A stretch of 64,000 nt of DNA from Chitinophagaceae bacterium (GTDB lineage Bacteria; Bacteroidota; Bacteroidia; Chitinophagales; Chitinophagaceae): assembly GCA_023957125.1 (NCBI GenBank), contig JAMLHL010000010.1, positions 62,001 to 126,000 on the forward strand, given 5' to 3'. The notes below the pieces were generated by a model. That model saw only the letters and a list, made by a program, of their open reading frames with translations. It ran no database searches and had not been told where the DNA came from. The first letter of the stretch is position 1; each line of letters starts with the position of its first letter. Both the position numbers and the translations under genes were made by a program. Positions 9,575 through 18,490 of this stretch are shown one piece after another.

Positions 9575-10381
9575 ATGAGGAACAAAATGCCGGAGGACGT
9601 GTGTACGATCACTTATTCGGTGCCGTCGGAATTTCTTAAACGGGATGTGACCCTTGATTTTTTTCAGCCCTCTGCTACTGACAGGAAAAGTAATACGAGT
9701 TTATTGCTGATCAACGACGGGCAGGATATGAGAAAGTTAGGCATGGAAGCCATTCTCAATAATCTGTACCAACGGCGGGAGATACACAACCTGTTATGCG
9801 TGGGTATTCATTGCGGGGAAGACCGGAAAAATGAGTATGGCACTGCGGCAACCAGGGATTTCAAAGGCCGCGGTGCGAAAGCCGGTTTGTACAACCGGTT
9901 TGTTTTCTCTGAATTGTTGCCGTTTATACAAAATCGTACCGGTGTCTTAGGGTTTAAGGAAAAGGCGTTTGCCGGGTTTTCCCTGGGAGGATTATCGGCG
10001 CTTGATATGGTATGGAACCATCCTGAGGAATTCATGAAAGTGGGGGTTTTCAGCGGCTCTTTGTGGTGGAGAAGTAAGGCGCTGGACGACGGATATATAG
10101 AATCAAAGGACCGGATCATGCACGCACAGGTGAGACGGGGAGGTTATTATCCCTGGCTGAAGTTCTTCTTTGAAGCCGGAACGCTTGACGAAACGGAAGA
10201 CCGGAACCATAACGGGATCATTGATTCTATTGATGATACCCTGGGATTAATTGATGAACTGGAACGCAAAGGGTACGACCGGCATAAGGATATCCGGTAT
10301 CTCGAGCTGAAAGACGGCCGGCATGATGTTGAAACCTGGGCCAAAGCCATGCCGGAGTTTTTAAAATGGGGATGGGGGTAA
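9575..10381 (+). CDS. esterase family protein (enterochelin-esterase/esterase D-like)
   Basis: A cytoplasmic alpha/beta-hydrolase esterase of 268 residues with no signal peptide. The nucleophile elbow GFSLGG gives S136, the histidine is in KDGRHDVETW (H250), and an acidic loop DETEDRNHNGIIDSIDD precedes it and resembles a calcium-binding loop. It is divergent from the ATP-grasp and ligase genes, and the shared intergenic region suggests common use: the esterase could trim or release the ligase product. The start at 9575 is the longest ATG; the promoter box just upstream leaves the ATG at 9587 as an alternative. The esterase fold is clear, the substrate is not. Confidence 0.8.
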   Translation: MRNKMPEDVCTITYSVPSEFLKRDVTLDFFQPSATDRKSNTSLLLINDGQDMRKLGMEAILNNLYQRREIHNLLCVGIHCGEDRKNEYGTAATRDFKGRGAKAGLYNRFVFSELLPFIQNRTGVLGFKEKAFAGFSLGGLSALDMVWNHPEEFMKVGVFSGSLWWRSKALDDGYIESKDRIMHAQVRRGGYYPWLKFFFEAGTLDETEDRNHNGIIDSIDDTLGLIDELERKGYDRHKDIRYLELKDGRHDVETWAKAMPEFLKWGWG

Positions 10382-10455
10382 CTTGAAAATATGGAAATTT
10401 GAAGATGTGAAGATTTGAAAATGCCTGCCCTGATGGATAGAAGGGCCTGCCCTGA
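10382..10455 (+). repeat. family C short-word repeat, copy 1
   Basis: Directly after the esterase stop come AT-rich words of the kind atttgaaaatgtg, followed by tgccctgatggatagaaggg. The same two-part arrangement recurs at 46515-46657, again directly after a stop codon. It is part of the 10382-10880 gap, which contains no supported gene. Confidence 0.6.
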
Positions 10456-10550
10456 GCCAATCAAAGGAAGAAATGCCTGCGGTCGGTACCCGAGGTACGA
10501 GGGTCAGACCGCGTGTAAAGCAAGTGTGGAAACGCTATGCGAGGTATGGA

Positions 10551-10606
10551 AACGCTATGCGGGGCGTCTTCGCCTCGCATTATTTTCTTGTCGCCTCCTG
10601 GCGACT
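10551..10606 (-). repeat. family B double-hairpin repeat, copy 1 (reverse)
   Basis: Read on the minus strand, this has a gtcgcc/ggcgac hairpin followed by a longer hairpin of GCGAGGCG...CGCCTCGC type. Closely related copies lie at 14072-14158 and 42500-42553 on the plus strand. The plus-strand 14-mer just before it (aacgctatgcgagg) is a partial second copy. It is GC-rich unlike the gap around it. Confidence 0.75.
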
Positions 10607-10732
10607 TGAATTCGGGGCGAAACCCTTTTCGAAAGGTACATATATTTTCATATATGAACCGAGCCTGCGGCTCTCTGTTTTACCCTCCGCCGGATCTACC
10701 CGACTATAGTCCGTTGTTACAACACAGCAATC

Positions 10733-10752
10733 GAGGCGACGCCTCATTTTTT
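10733..10752 (+). terminator. hairpin with T-run downstream of esterase
   Basis: GAGGC-GAC-GCCTC is followed by A and six T residues. The stem is only five pairs, so termination strength is uncertain, and the hairpin may be part of the repeats that fill this gap. It would end transcripts from the esterase gene before ribBA. Confidence 0.35.
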
Positions 10753-10858
10753 AACTATTTGAGAATACCATTATCAATAAAGTTCGTAGAACCCGGGCGC
10801 AAGTTGATAGCCGATAGCCCGAAATCTTCGATAGATGCGCAATCGGGTTACGAATTCG

Positions 10859-10866
10859 TAACTTTG
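10859..10866 (+). promoter_or_regulatory. -7 promoter box TAACTTTG upstream of ribBA
   Basis: TAACTTTG fits TAnnTTTG and ends 14 bases before the ribBA ATG, which gives a very short leader. No FMN riboswitch structure is visible between it and the upstream repeats. Confidence 0.45.
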
Positions 10867-10880
10867 CCAAAACTTTTGAG

Positions 10881-12098
10881 ATGTTTGATACGATAGAAAG
10901 TGCAGTTGAAGACATAAAGAATGGCAAACTGGTGATTGTGGTGGATGATGAAGACCGGGAAAATGAGGGGGATTTTATTACTGCTGCCCAGAATGTTACC
11001 CCGGAGATAATAAATTTTATGATTAAAAACGGCCGGGGGCTGGTTTGTGCTCCATTGACCGAAGAGCGCTGTATGGAGTTGAATCTTGATTTGATGGTCG
11101 TTAGCAATACCTCTCTTCATGAAACGCCTTTTACGGTGTCGGTTGACCTGTTGGGGCACGGATGCACTACAGGAGTTTCCGCGCACGACCGTTCCAAAAC
11201 GATCCGGGCTTTGGTGGATCCCCGTACACAGCCTTCCGAATTGGGGCGCCCGGGGCATGTGTTTCCGTTGAAGGCGAAAGCGGGCGGCGTTTTGAGACGT
11301 GCAGGGCATACCGAGGCGGCGATAGACCTGGCCCGGCTGGCTGGTTTTGATGCGCCTTATGGTGCGGTGCTGGTAGAGATCATGAATGACGATGGCACTA
11401 TGGCGAGGCTTCACGAGCTTCACGATATAGCCCGGAAATTTGATCTTAAGATGATCACGATCCGGGATCTGATCGAATACAGGTTAAAAACGGATTCGCT
11501 GATTGAAGAAATAGTGCGGGTAGATATGCCTACCAAATATGGTCATTTTAAACTGGTGATCTTCCGGGAAAGGCAAAACCCTTACAGCGGAGAACACATG
11601 GCTTTGATAAAAGGTACCTGGGAAAAAGATGAACCGGTGCTGGTGCGGGTACATTCCTCCTGTTTTACCGGCGATATATTAGGTTCGCTGCGCTGCGATT
11701 GCGGAGAACAATTGCACGAGGCAATGAAGATGGTGGAAAAGGAAGGAAAAGGCGTAGTGCTGTATATGAACCAGGAGGGGAGAGGGATTGGTTTGGTTAA
11801 CAAATTGAAGGCCTATAAATTACAGGAAGAGGGTATGGACACAGTGGAAGCCAATCTTCACCTCGGTTTTAAAATGGATGAAAGAGATTATGGTGTGGGC
11901 GCCCAGATCCTGCGTTACCTGGGAATAAATAACATGAAGTTGATCAGCAATAATCCGCGTAAGCGGGTGGGGCTGATAGGTTACGGACTGAATATTGTGG
12001 AAAACGTACCCTTACCCATCTGTCCTAATCCGTATAATGAAAAATACCTCAAAACCAAGAGAGATAAATTGGGGCATGAGATATTGAAGGGAGAGTAG
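10881..12098 (+). CDS. ribBA: bifunctional 3,4-dihydroxy-2-butanone-4-phosphate synthase / GTP cyclohydrolase II
   Basis: RibBA supplies both precursors of riboflavin. The N-terminal RibB domain (about 1-205) carries the catalytic acidic motif [10 protein letters not shown] at 22-31 and the [12 protein letters not shown] substrate loop at 93-104. The C-terminal RibA domain (about 210-400) binds zinc through HSSCFTGD and RCDCGEQ (C261, C272, C274), and NQEGRGIGL is the GTP-binding segment. The 405-residue length is normal for the fusion, and both active sites look intact. The gene stands alone, with a TAACTTTG promoter box just upstream and repeat-filled gaps on both sides. Confidence 0.97.
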   Translation: MFDTIESAVEDIKNGKLVIVVDDEDRENEGDFITAAQNVTPEIINFMIKNGRGLVCAPLTEERCMELNLDLMVVSNTSLHETPFTVSVDLLGHGCTTGVSAHDRSKTIRALVDPRTQPSELGRPGHVFPLKAKAGGVLRRAGHTEAAIDLARLAGFDAPYGAVLVEIMNDDGTMARLHELHDIARKFDLKMITIRDLIEYRLKTDSLIEEIVRVDMPTKYGHFKLVIFRERQNPYSGEHMALIKGTWEKDEPVLVRVHSSCFTGDILGSLRCDCGEQLHEAMKMVEKEGKGVVLYMNQEGRGIGLVNKLKAYKLQEEGMDTVEANLHLGFKMDERDYGVGAQILRYLGINNMKLISNNPRKRVGLIGYGLNIVENVPLPICPNPYNEKYLKTKRDKLGHEILKGE

Positions 12099-12150
12099 GA
12101 TGCATTTAAAATCGTCGCGGCCTTTGCTTCATGTGAGCGGTGGACACAGC

Positions 12151-12193
12151 CCACTACCGGCTGCCCCGGTTGGTGTCCTTCACCAACCGGCTA
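12151..12193 (+). repeat. family A palindromic repeat, copy 1 (partial)
   Basis: The CACTACCGG start of family A is followed by a perfect 10-bp hairpin, CCGGTTGGTG-TCCTT-CACCAACCGG (12166-12190). The downstream ATGCC..CAGATGG part found in other copies is absent. It lies in the 12099-12471 gap after ribBA; apart from this and the promoter box at 12314 nothing else is visible there. Confidence 0.7.
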
Positions 12194-12313
12194 CAATTAT
12201 ATATACACTGTCATTAACTAATTCATTTTCAATAAATTAAAATGGTGTATTCTGCTTTGTTGCACCTGGGTGCAGGAGGAATTTTAAATGCCCCGGAGAG
12301 CAGGCAATTTTTT

Positions 12314-12321
12314 TATATTTG
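12314..12321 (+). promoter_or_regulatory. -7 promoter box TATATTTG upstream of the CotH gene
   Basis: An exact TAnnTTTG match about 150 bases upstream of the preferred CotH start at 12472. The leader would include a T-rich run at about 12366-12371 after a GGCCGGCC palindrome. No -33 TTTG is evident at the usual spacing, so this is a moderate call. Confidence 0.4.
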
Positions 12322-12471
12322 TTTCGTTTGGTAAACTGGTTTATAACAGCCCACAAACGGCCGGCCTTTTTTATTTCCCGCTCTATGATATTCAATTGAT
12401 GATTTATAACTAAACCGAACAACATGGATTGGCATGTAGGAATGTGTTTTATCCCAAATTCAAAAAGTGTT

Positions 12472-14028
12472 ATGATGAAAAATATCTTTTTGACATTAAT
12501 GGGAATATATGCCCTGTGCAGTTTCGGGTGCAGGAAAGGGGTAATGGATGTTATTCCCCCTGCTGAGGAGGATGCCATCCCTTCTTTTCAGTTGTTCTCT
12601 TTTACGGCAGAAGACAACCGGGGCAATCTCTCAGAATCCATTATCTGCTCTGTTCATAATGATACTATTTCCGGATATTACCCTTTAAATACCGATGCGT
12701 CTGCGCTTGTGGCCAGCTTCGATGTCACCGGGGACGCACAGGTAAGTGTAAATGACCATCTCCAGGAGAGCCATCAGACAGCCAATGATTTTTCAGCGCC
12801 CGTTACTTATACGCTTACCAGCGACAGCACAACGCGTAGGTACGTCGTGCTGCTCAAAAAGTTTACGGGACTGCCCATTTTGTATATCAATACCGATGGG
12901 GGCAAACTCATTAACAGCAAAGAGATTGCGGTAACCGGAACGCTCACCGTTGAACCGGGTTATGATAAAAAATTTGACGCTTTCTCCGGCGAAGCCTCTT
13001 TTTATATTCGTGGAAATTCAACGGCCTCCTATCCCAAGAAGCCTTATAAAATAAAGTTCTCTAAAAAAACAGGTCTGCTGGGCATGCCCGCGGCTAAGAA
13101 ATGGGTATTGCTGGCCAACTACAACGATAAGACTTTGCTGCGTACCCATCTCGCTTTTAAGATCAGTGAAATTTTAGGAATGAAATACACCCCCCGGTCG
13201 CAGTTTGCGGAACTGGTGATCAACGGGAAATACGCAGGCAATTACCAGCTTACGGAAAAGATTGATATTAATAAGAACAGGCTTGATATTAAAGAAATGG
13301 AGGAAGACGATATAGCCGGCGACGCCCTCACGGGAGGTTATCTCCTGGAGGCTGATAACAAGCGCGAAGAAGAGGATCATTTGAGATTTGATACGCCCAA
13401 CAACAACAGGTTCGTTTTGCAAGAGCCGTCGGAAGCGACCACGCAACAGTTTGATTATATCAGCAACTATGTCAGCAATGCGGAAACAGCTTTGTATGCA
13501 GATAATTTCGCAACGGCGGACGGCTATAAAAAATATCTCGATCCGGTGAGCTTCGCCCAATATTTTTTGGTGAACGAGCTCACCCGGAATAACGATGCGG
13601 GCTTCTGGACGAGCACGTATCTTTATAAAGACCGGAACAGTATGTTGAATATGGGTCCTGTTTGGGATTTTGATATAGCGTTTGGAAATACCACCTACAA
13701 TGATAATCATCTGGCAAAAGGCTGGTGGATGAAAAATCAGGTGTGGTTTGACCGGCTATTTCAGGATGTAAGTTTTGTTGAATTAGTAAAAGAACAGTGG
13801 CAGCATGAAAGAAAAGAACTCGATTCGCTGGTTGATATCCTTGATGAAATGGCGGTTTATTTATGTCAATCCCAAATAGAGAATTTTAAAACATGGGATA
13901 TTATGAATGTCTATCTTCCTCATATTACCAGTGAACTGACCGGCAGCTACGATGGGGAACTTGCTCATCTTAAAGACTGGCTGACGCAGCGTATTGCCTG
14001 GATAGATGTTAACCTGGAAGCATTGTAG
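12472..14028 (+). CDS. CotH-kinase-family lipoprotein
   Basis: A secreted lipoprotein with a CotH kinase domain, the atypical protein-kinase-like fold first described for Bacillus spore coat. I start at the ATG pair 12472/12475 because MMKNIFLTLMGIYALCSFGC is a typical lipoprotein signal with the lipobox Cys; the upstream ATG at 12424 would put 16 polar residues before it. An N-terminal Ig-like or DUF5018-like segment (about 30-130) is followed by the CotH core: FYIRGNSTASYPKKPYKIKF, KWVLLANYNDKTLLR, YQLTEKIDIN and the late acidic motif GPVWDFDIAFGN, a candidate metal-binding or catalytic site. The mature protein is about 500 residues. It stands alone between repeat clusters. Its function in Bacteroidota is unknown; membership of the CotH family is clear. 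Confidence 0.85.
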   Translation: MMKNIFLTLMGIYALCSFGCRKGVMDVIPPAEEDAIPSFQLFSFTAEDNRGNLSESIICSVHNDTISGYYPLNTDASALVASFDVTGDAQVSVNDHLQESHQTANDFSAPVTYTLTSDSTTRRYVVLLKKFTGLPILYINTDGGKLINSKEIAVTGTLTVEPGYDKKFDAFSGEASFYIRGNSTASYPKKPYKIKFSKKTGLLGMPAAKKWVLLANYNDKTLLRTHLAFKISEILGMKYTPRSQFAELVINGKYAGNYQLTEKIDINKNRLDIKEMEEDDIAGDALTGGYLLEADNKREEEDHLRFDTPNNNRFVLQEPSEATTQQFDYISNYVSNAETALYADNFATADGYKKYLDPVSFAQYFLVNELTRNNDAGFWTSTYLYKDRNSMLNMGPVWDFDIAFGNTTYNDNHLAKGWWMKNQVWFDRLFQDVSFVELVKEQWQHERKELDSLVDILDEMAVYLCQSQIENFKTWDIMNVYLPHITSELTGSYDGELAHLKDWLTQRIAWIDVNLEAL

Positions 14029-14071
14029 TTGTTGGCTACAGCGGGTAGTTTAATGACAACTCCCGATAGCA

Positions 14072-14158
14072 GTCGCCGGGAGGCGACAACAAGGTGATGC
14101 GAGGCGAAGACGCCTCGCATAGCGGGAGAAGCGAAGACGCCTCGCTCGCATAGCGGGG
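14072..14158 (+). repeat. family B double-hairpin repeat, copy 2 with partial duplication
   Basis: GTCGCC-GGGA-GGCGAC (14072-14087) is followed by a GCGAGGCG...CGCCTCGC hairpin and catagcggg, then a partial second copy of the hairpin to 14158. A decayed family A element follows at 14183. It lies between two genes on opposite strands (CotH plus, RND pump minus). Confidence 0.75.
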
Positions 14159-14182
14159 CATATCGCCTTCATTTACCTCAAA

Positions 14183-14221
14183 TTTTCGCTCCATCTATGG
14201 TGCACATAGACCGGTAGTGAA
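14183..14221 (-). repeat. family A palindromic repeat, decayed copy (reverse)
   Basis: The plus strand reads ttttcgctccatct near its start and accggtagtgaa at its end. These are the reverse complement of the outer parts of the family A unit (CACTACCGG ... AGATGGAGCGAAAA). The central hairpin has been lost. Confidence 0.55.
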
Positions 14222-14262
14222 GTCTGTTTCCAGTCCTCACTCAATCTTCAATCTCAAATTCA

Positions 14263-17200
14263 CTATCGCCGGTTCTTCGCTTTCCGGTAAAAGATCCGGA
14301 ACATGATCGGGAATACCAGCAGGGTTAATATCGTTGCTGTGATCAGCCCGCCGATAATAACTACTGCCAGGGGCTTCTGACCTTCCGATCCGATGCCGGT
14401 TGAAAGCGCAGCGGGTAATAATCCAAGCATCGCCATCAAAGCGGTCATCACCACCGGGCGCGTTCGGATAGCAATTCCCTGTCGAATGGCTTCGTCAAGC
14501 GGGATCTTACTTTGCAGGTTCTGGTGAAACACGGAGATCAGGATCACGCCGTTTTGCACACAGATCCCGAAAAGGGCAATAAAACCAACCCCGGCAGAGA
14601 TCCCAAAGTTTATCCCGGTGAGATGCAGAGCCATTATACCGCCGATTAAAGCAAAGGGTACGTTCACCAGGATCAGCCCCGCATCTTTTGCATTTCCGAA
14701 AGTGATAAACAAAAGAATGAAGATTGCGAGCAGGCTCACGGGTACCACCTGTGCCAGCCTACCGGACGCCCGCACCTGGTTTTCAAATTCTCCCGCCCAC
14801 TGGATGCTGTAACCTTTGGGTAGCTTAACATGATGTGCCACATTATTCATGGCTTCCCGGATCGTGCTGCCCAGGTCTCTTTCCCTGACGGTGAATTTCA
14901 CACCGATGAAGCGTTTGTTCTCATCCCGGTAGATGAAAGCAGGACCGGTTACTTTTTTCATTTCGGCGATACTGTTCAGCGGTATTTTACTTCCCTTCAA
15001 TGTGGGTACCATCAACGCCATAAGATCGTTCTCGTCTTTCCGGTATTCGGGGCTGTAACGGATGCGTACGTCAAACTTCTTCTCGCCTTCGTATTTTTGA
15101 GTCGCGGTTTTCCCGCCAATGGCCATTTCTATTACCGCTTGTGCGTCTGCTGTAGAAACGCCGTATAAAGCCATTTTTTCTTCATCCAGAATAACACTGA
15201 TCTCCGGCTGACCGATATTACGCAGGATACCCGCATCTTTGATACCTCTCACAGGAGTGATCTGCTCTAATACCTGGTCGGCAAGACCATTTAATTTCTC
15301 AAGGTCGTCTCCAAATATCTTTACCGCGTTATTGGCGTTCATTCCTGCAACCGCCTCGGCCACGTTGTCTATTATAGGCTGGGAATAGTTATAGTTGATC
15401 CCCTGGTACGCCTTCAATTTTTGGTCCATTTCCTCAATGAGCGCTTCTGTAGATATCTTTCTTTTCCAGTCTTTTTGGGGTTTCAGGTTTACCTGCATCT
15501 GCACATAGTAGAAACCGCTGGGGTCGGTACCGTCATTGCTTCGCCCTGTTTGCGATAAGACGCCGTCCACCTCGGAAAACAGCATCAGCTTTTTCCGGAG
15601 TTCGCCGGTGATCCTAACGGTTTCCTGCAGCGACATACTCATCGGCATCTTGGCTTCCACCCATAAAGCGCCTTCATTCAAAGGAGGCAGAAATTCGGAG
15701 CCCAGGAACCTGGCGGAAAAAAGAGTACCCGCCAAGACTGCTAACGCAATGACGAGGCTTTTCTTCTTATGACGAAAACACCAGGCAAAGGCGTTTTCTA
15801 CATTGCGGTTAAAAAAGCGGACTATAATATTATCTTTTTCCCGAACATTTTTGCGGAGCAGGATAGAACACAACACCGGCACCAGGGTGAGGGTATAGAT
15901 CAACGCGCCTAAAAGAGCAAAGCCCAGTGTCCAGGCTAGGGGAGAAAACATTTTTCCTTCTACTTTCTGGAAAGTAAAGATGGGAAGCAGGGCTGTGATG
16001 ATGATGATCTTGGAAAAGAAAACGGCTTTGCCCAGGCTGCCGCCGGTTTTTTTCAGTAATCCCAGCTTCGACAATTTGTTGAACTTCTCCATTCCCGTTT
16101 TATGCGATAGCTGGGCCAGCGCAACAAACATGCCTTCCACCATCACCACTGCGCCATCTATGATGATACCGAAGTCCACCGCCCCGAGGGAAAGCAGGTT
16201 GGCGCTCATGCCCTTGAGCCGGAGGCAGAAGAATGCAAACAATAAAGACAAGGGGATGATGAGGCTGACGATAACCGTAGCCCGCCAGTCGGACATGAAG
16301 ATCAGCACGATCAGGGTTACCAGCAAAATTCCTTCTATTACATTGTGCGAAATGGTTTCCGTACAATAGTTCATTAAGACGTCCCGGTCGTAAAAGGTTT
16401 CCATCTTCACATCTGCGGGCAGTATTTTTTCATTCAGCTCCGTGATTTTTTCCTTCACACGTTTAAGAACTTCCGCCGGGTTTTCGTCTTTTCGCATAAT
16501 CACGATACCTTCCACCACATCATCATTGTCGTTGAGACCGGCCTGCCCCACCCGTGGTAAGGCGCTTTCTTTTACGGTGGCCACGTGTTTTACCAATACC
16601 GGGGCATCCCCGTTTTGCTCAATAATGATGTTTTCGATATCTGAATTGCTGTCCAGCAAGCCGATCCCTCTGACCACATAGGCCTGGTTGTTTTTCTCTA
16701 TTACATCGCCTCCCACGTTCAGATTGCTTTTGGAAACGGCGTTGTACACTTCCAGCGGGGTGATATCATATTTGTGCAGCAAAGCGGGATTAACCTGTAT
16801 TTCGTAGATCTTTTCTTCTCCTCCGAAGGCGGCTACATCGGCAACTCCGTTCACGGACCGCAATTGCCGCTCGATGACCCAGTTTTGGATAGTAAGCAGG
16901 TCGCGGCTGTTGTGGGTTTCACTGCGAAGTACATAACGGAATATTTCCCCTGTGGGTCCATAAGGCGGCTGCACATCGGGAATGACTCCTTCCGGCATAT
17001 CCACCGATCTGAGCTGGTTGTTGACCTGTTGCCGGGCAAAAAAATCATCTACCCCGTCTTCAAAAATGATCTTCATAACGCTCAGTCCGAACATGGTAAT
17101 ACTACGTACATTCGTTCGTCGCTGCACGCTGTTCATGGCCACTTCTACCGGACGGGTTACAAACCGCTCCACTTCCTCAGCGCTGCGGCCCGGCCATTGG

Positions 17201-17361
17201 GTTACGATTACGATCTGCGTATTGGTTACATCAGGAAATGCTTCGATAGGGGTGTGAACAAAGCTGAATATGCCCGCTATGACCATTACCCCGGTAAGAA
17301 AGAAAATAAAAAATTTATTTTTTAAGGAAAAAGCTACGATATTTCGGATGAAGCTGTTCAT
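14263..17361 (-). CDS. heavy-metal efflux RND transporter, CzcA/CusA family
   Basis: The inner-membrane pump of a tripartite metal exporter, driven by the proton gradient. At 1032 residues it has the usual length, with 12 predicted membrane segments (first at about 16-36; a block at about 340-500; the last block after about 870) and two large periplasmic loops. The fourth-helix motif DFGIIIDGAVVMVEG keeps the acidic residues D396, D402 and E409 typical of divalent-cation pumps (CzcA-like). This argues against the copper/silver CusA group, but the metal is an inference. It is the last gene of a minus-strand operon after the adaptor (10 bp away) and the TolC-like channel. The C-terminus ends at 14263 without an obvious terminator. 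Confidence 0.9.
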   Translation of the reverse strand: MNSFIRNIVAFSLKNKFFIFFLTGVMVIAGIFSFVHTPIEAFPDVTNTQIVIVTQWPGRSAEEVERFVTRPVEVAMNSVQRRTNVRSITMFGLSVMKIIFEDGVDDFFARQQVNNQLRSVDMPEGVIPDVQPPYGPTGEIFRYVLRSETHNSRDLLTIQNWVIERQLRSVNGVADVAAFGGEEKIYEIQVNPALLHKYDITPLEVYNAVSKSNLNVGGDVIEKNNQAYVVRGIGLLDSNSDIENIIIEQNGDAPVLVKHVATVKESALPRVGQAGLNDNDDVVEGIVIMRKDENPAEVLKRVKEKITELNEKILPADVKMETFYDRDVLMNYCTETISHNVIEGILLVTLIVLIFMSDWRATVIVSLIIPLSLLFAFFCLRLKGMSANLLSLGAVDFGIIIDGAVVMVEGMFVALAQLSHKTGMEKFNKLSKLGLLKKTGGSLGKAVFFSKIIIITALLPIFTFQKVEGKMFSPLAWTLGFALLGALIYTLTLVPVLCSILLRKNVREKDNIIVRFFNRNVENAFAWCFRHKKKSLVIALAVLAGTLFSARFLGSEFLPPLNEGALWVEAKMPMSMSLQETVRITGELRKKLMLFSEVDGVLSQTGRSNDGTDPSGFYYVQMQVNLKPQKDWKRKISTEALIEEMDQKLKAYQGINYNYSQPIIDNVAEAVAGMNANNAVKIFGDDLEKLNGLADQVLEQITPVRGIKDAGILRNIGQPEISVILDEEKMALYGVSTADAQAVIEMAIGGKTATQKYEGEKKFDVRIRYSPEYRKDENDLMALMVPTLKGSKIPLNSIAEMKKVTGPAFIYRDENKRFIGVKFTVRERDLGSTIREAMNNVAHHVKLPKGYSIQWAGEFENQVRASGRLAQVVPVSLLAIFILLFITFGNAKDAGLILVNVPFALIGGIMALHLTGINFGISAGVGFIALFGICVQNGVILISVFHQNLQSKIPLDEAIRQGIAIRTRPVVMTALMAMLGLLPAALSTGIGSEGQKPLAVVIIGGLITATILTLLVFPIMFRIFYRKAKNRR

Positions 17362-17371
17362 GGTTGTTCTT

Positions 17372-18454
17372 TTAATCGTTTAGAGCGTCATAAACCAGTA
17401 ATGCATTTTTTACGATCACCTTTTCCCCTGCAGCCAGTCCGGAGGAAATATAGGTTTTACCGGAAGTGGTGTGAAGCGGCTCCACAACCAGTGTTTCTAT
17501 GCTGTCTTTTCCGTGAAAGATCATCAGGTAATCCCTGCTCCTGTCAAACACCACGGCTTCCGATGATACGGTTGGAAGCCATTTGTTTTCCAGGTAACGG
17601 ACATACACCGTAGCCGCCATTTCGGGTTTTAAGGCATAGCCGGGATTAGGCAGGCGGATCCTTATTTTCATGGTTTTGGTTTCCGGATCGAGGATATTCA
17701 TGATCTTGTCTATTTTCCCGGAAAATTTCTTCCCTGCGTAACTCAGCAAGACTATTTCCGCAGGCATGTTTACCGACACTTTCGCAATGTCTGTTTCATA
17801 CACGTTGGCGGTAATAAAAACATCGTCTATCTGGGCGATGGTGAAGATGCTCTCGCTAAAGCCGGAGGGCAGCTGCATATCGGGGTTCAGTTTTTTCTCC
17901 GTGATAAATCCGCTGATGGGCGCCACTATATTATAGAAGGCGCCGTTATTTACCTGGTAGATATTGAACACTTCCCGTATGCGGTTCAGTTCCGCACCGG
18001 CATCATCCACCGCTTTTTGCGCGGCGGCAACGTCTCTCTCGGTGTTGAGCCTGGATTCGAAAAGCTCCTGGGCCGATTTCAGGTTCTTTTTGGCCAGCAG
18101 CAGTTCCGTTTCGCCGTCACGGCGTTGTTTCTCAAAATCGGCAATATCGGTGCTTCGGATCACCGCGAGGATCTGGCCTTTCTTAACGTGGTCTCCGAGG
18201 GATACGTTCACTTTGGTTACATATCCGGCTACGATGGGGAAAATACTGGCCACTTTATTGTCTTCGGGCGTTACCTTTCCTGAAAACTTCAGTTCCGAAC
18301 TCACCTGTTCCGTTTGTACCGTGTCGAGGCTGATGCGGTTGAACATGGTATCGGTCAGCGTAAAAGTTACGGGTGCGTCATCCTGGTGGTTCTTGCAGGA
18401 GGTTATCAAAAAAAAAGGCAGTAATAACAGGAAAGAAGATATAAGCGGTTTCAT
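17372..18454 (-). CDS. efflux RND transporter periplasmic adaptor lipoprotein
   Basis: The membrane-fusion protein linking the pump to the outer-membrane channel. The signal MKPLISSFLLLLPFFLITSC ends in a lipobox Cys (C20), so it is probably anchored in a membrane. It has the usual barrel-sandwich and hairpin order: VAGYVTKVNVSLGDHVKKGQ (lipoyl half), a coiled-coil hairpin at about 110-175, and PISGFITEKKL (second lipoyl half). No histidine-rich metal-binding tail is seen. The length of 360 residues is normal. It sits 10 bp upstream of the pump gene and 36 bp downstream of the TolC-like gene. Confidence 0.9.
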   Translation of the reverse strand: MKPLISSFLLLLPFFLITSCKNHQDDAPVTFTLTDTMFNRISLDTVQTEQVSSELKFSGKVTPEDNKVASIFPIVAGYVTKVNVSLGDHVKKGQILAVIRSTDIADFEKQRRDGETELLLAKKNLKSAQELFESRLNTERDVAAAQKAVDDAGAELNRIREVFNIYQVNNGAFYNIVAPISGFITEKKLNPDMQLPSGFSESIFTIAQIDDVFITANVYETDIAKVSVNMPAEIVLLSYAGKKFSGKIDKIMNILDPETKTMKIRIRLPNPGYALKPEMAATVYVRYLENKWLPTVSSEAVVFDRSRDYLMIFHGKDSIETLVVEPLHTTSGKTYISSGLAAGEKVIVKNALLVYDALND

Positions 18455-18490
18455 ATATGACTTATTTTTAAAATTTTAATGTAAACGGGT

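Noticed and set aside
10640..10880. FMN riboswitch upstream of ribBA
   Set aside because: No conserved riboswitch core or multi-stem structure is visible; the region holds repeats and a short promoter.
10415..10896. Several overlapping frames of 60-120 codons in the 10382-10880 gap
   Set aside because: They are translations of repeat families B and C on both strands and have no domain or start signal.
12424..12471. Upstream ATG at 12424 as start of the CotH gene
   Set aside because: It adds 16 residues before a complete lipoprotein signal that begins at 12472; the longer form would be a poor signal.
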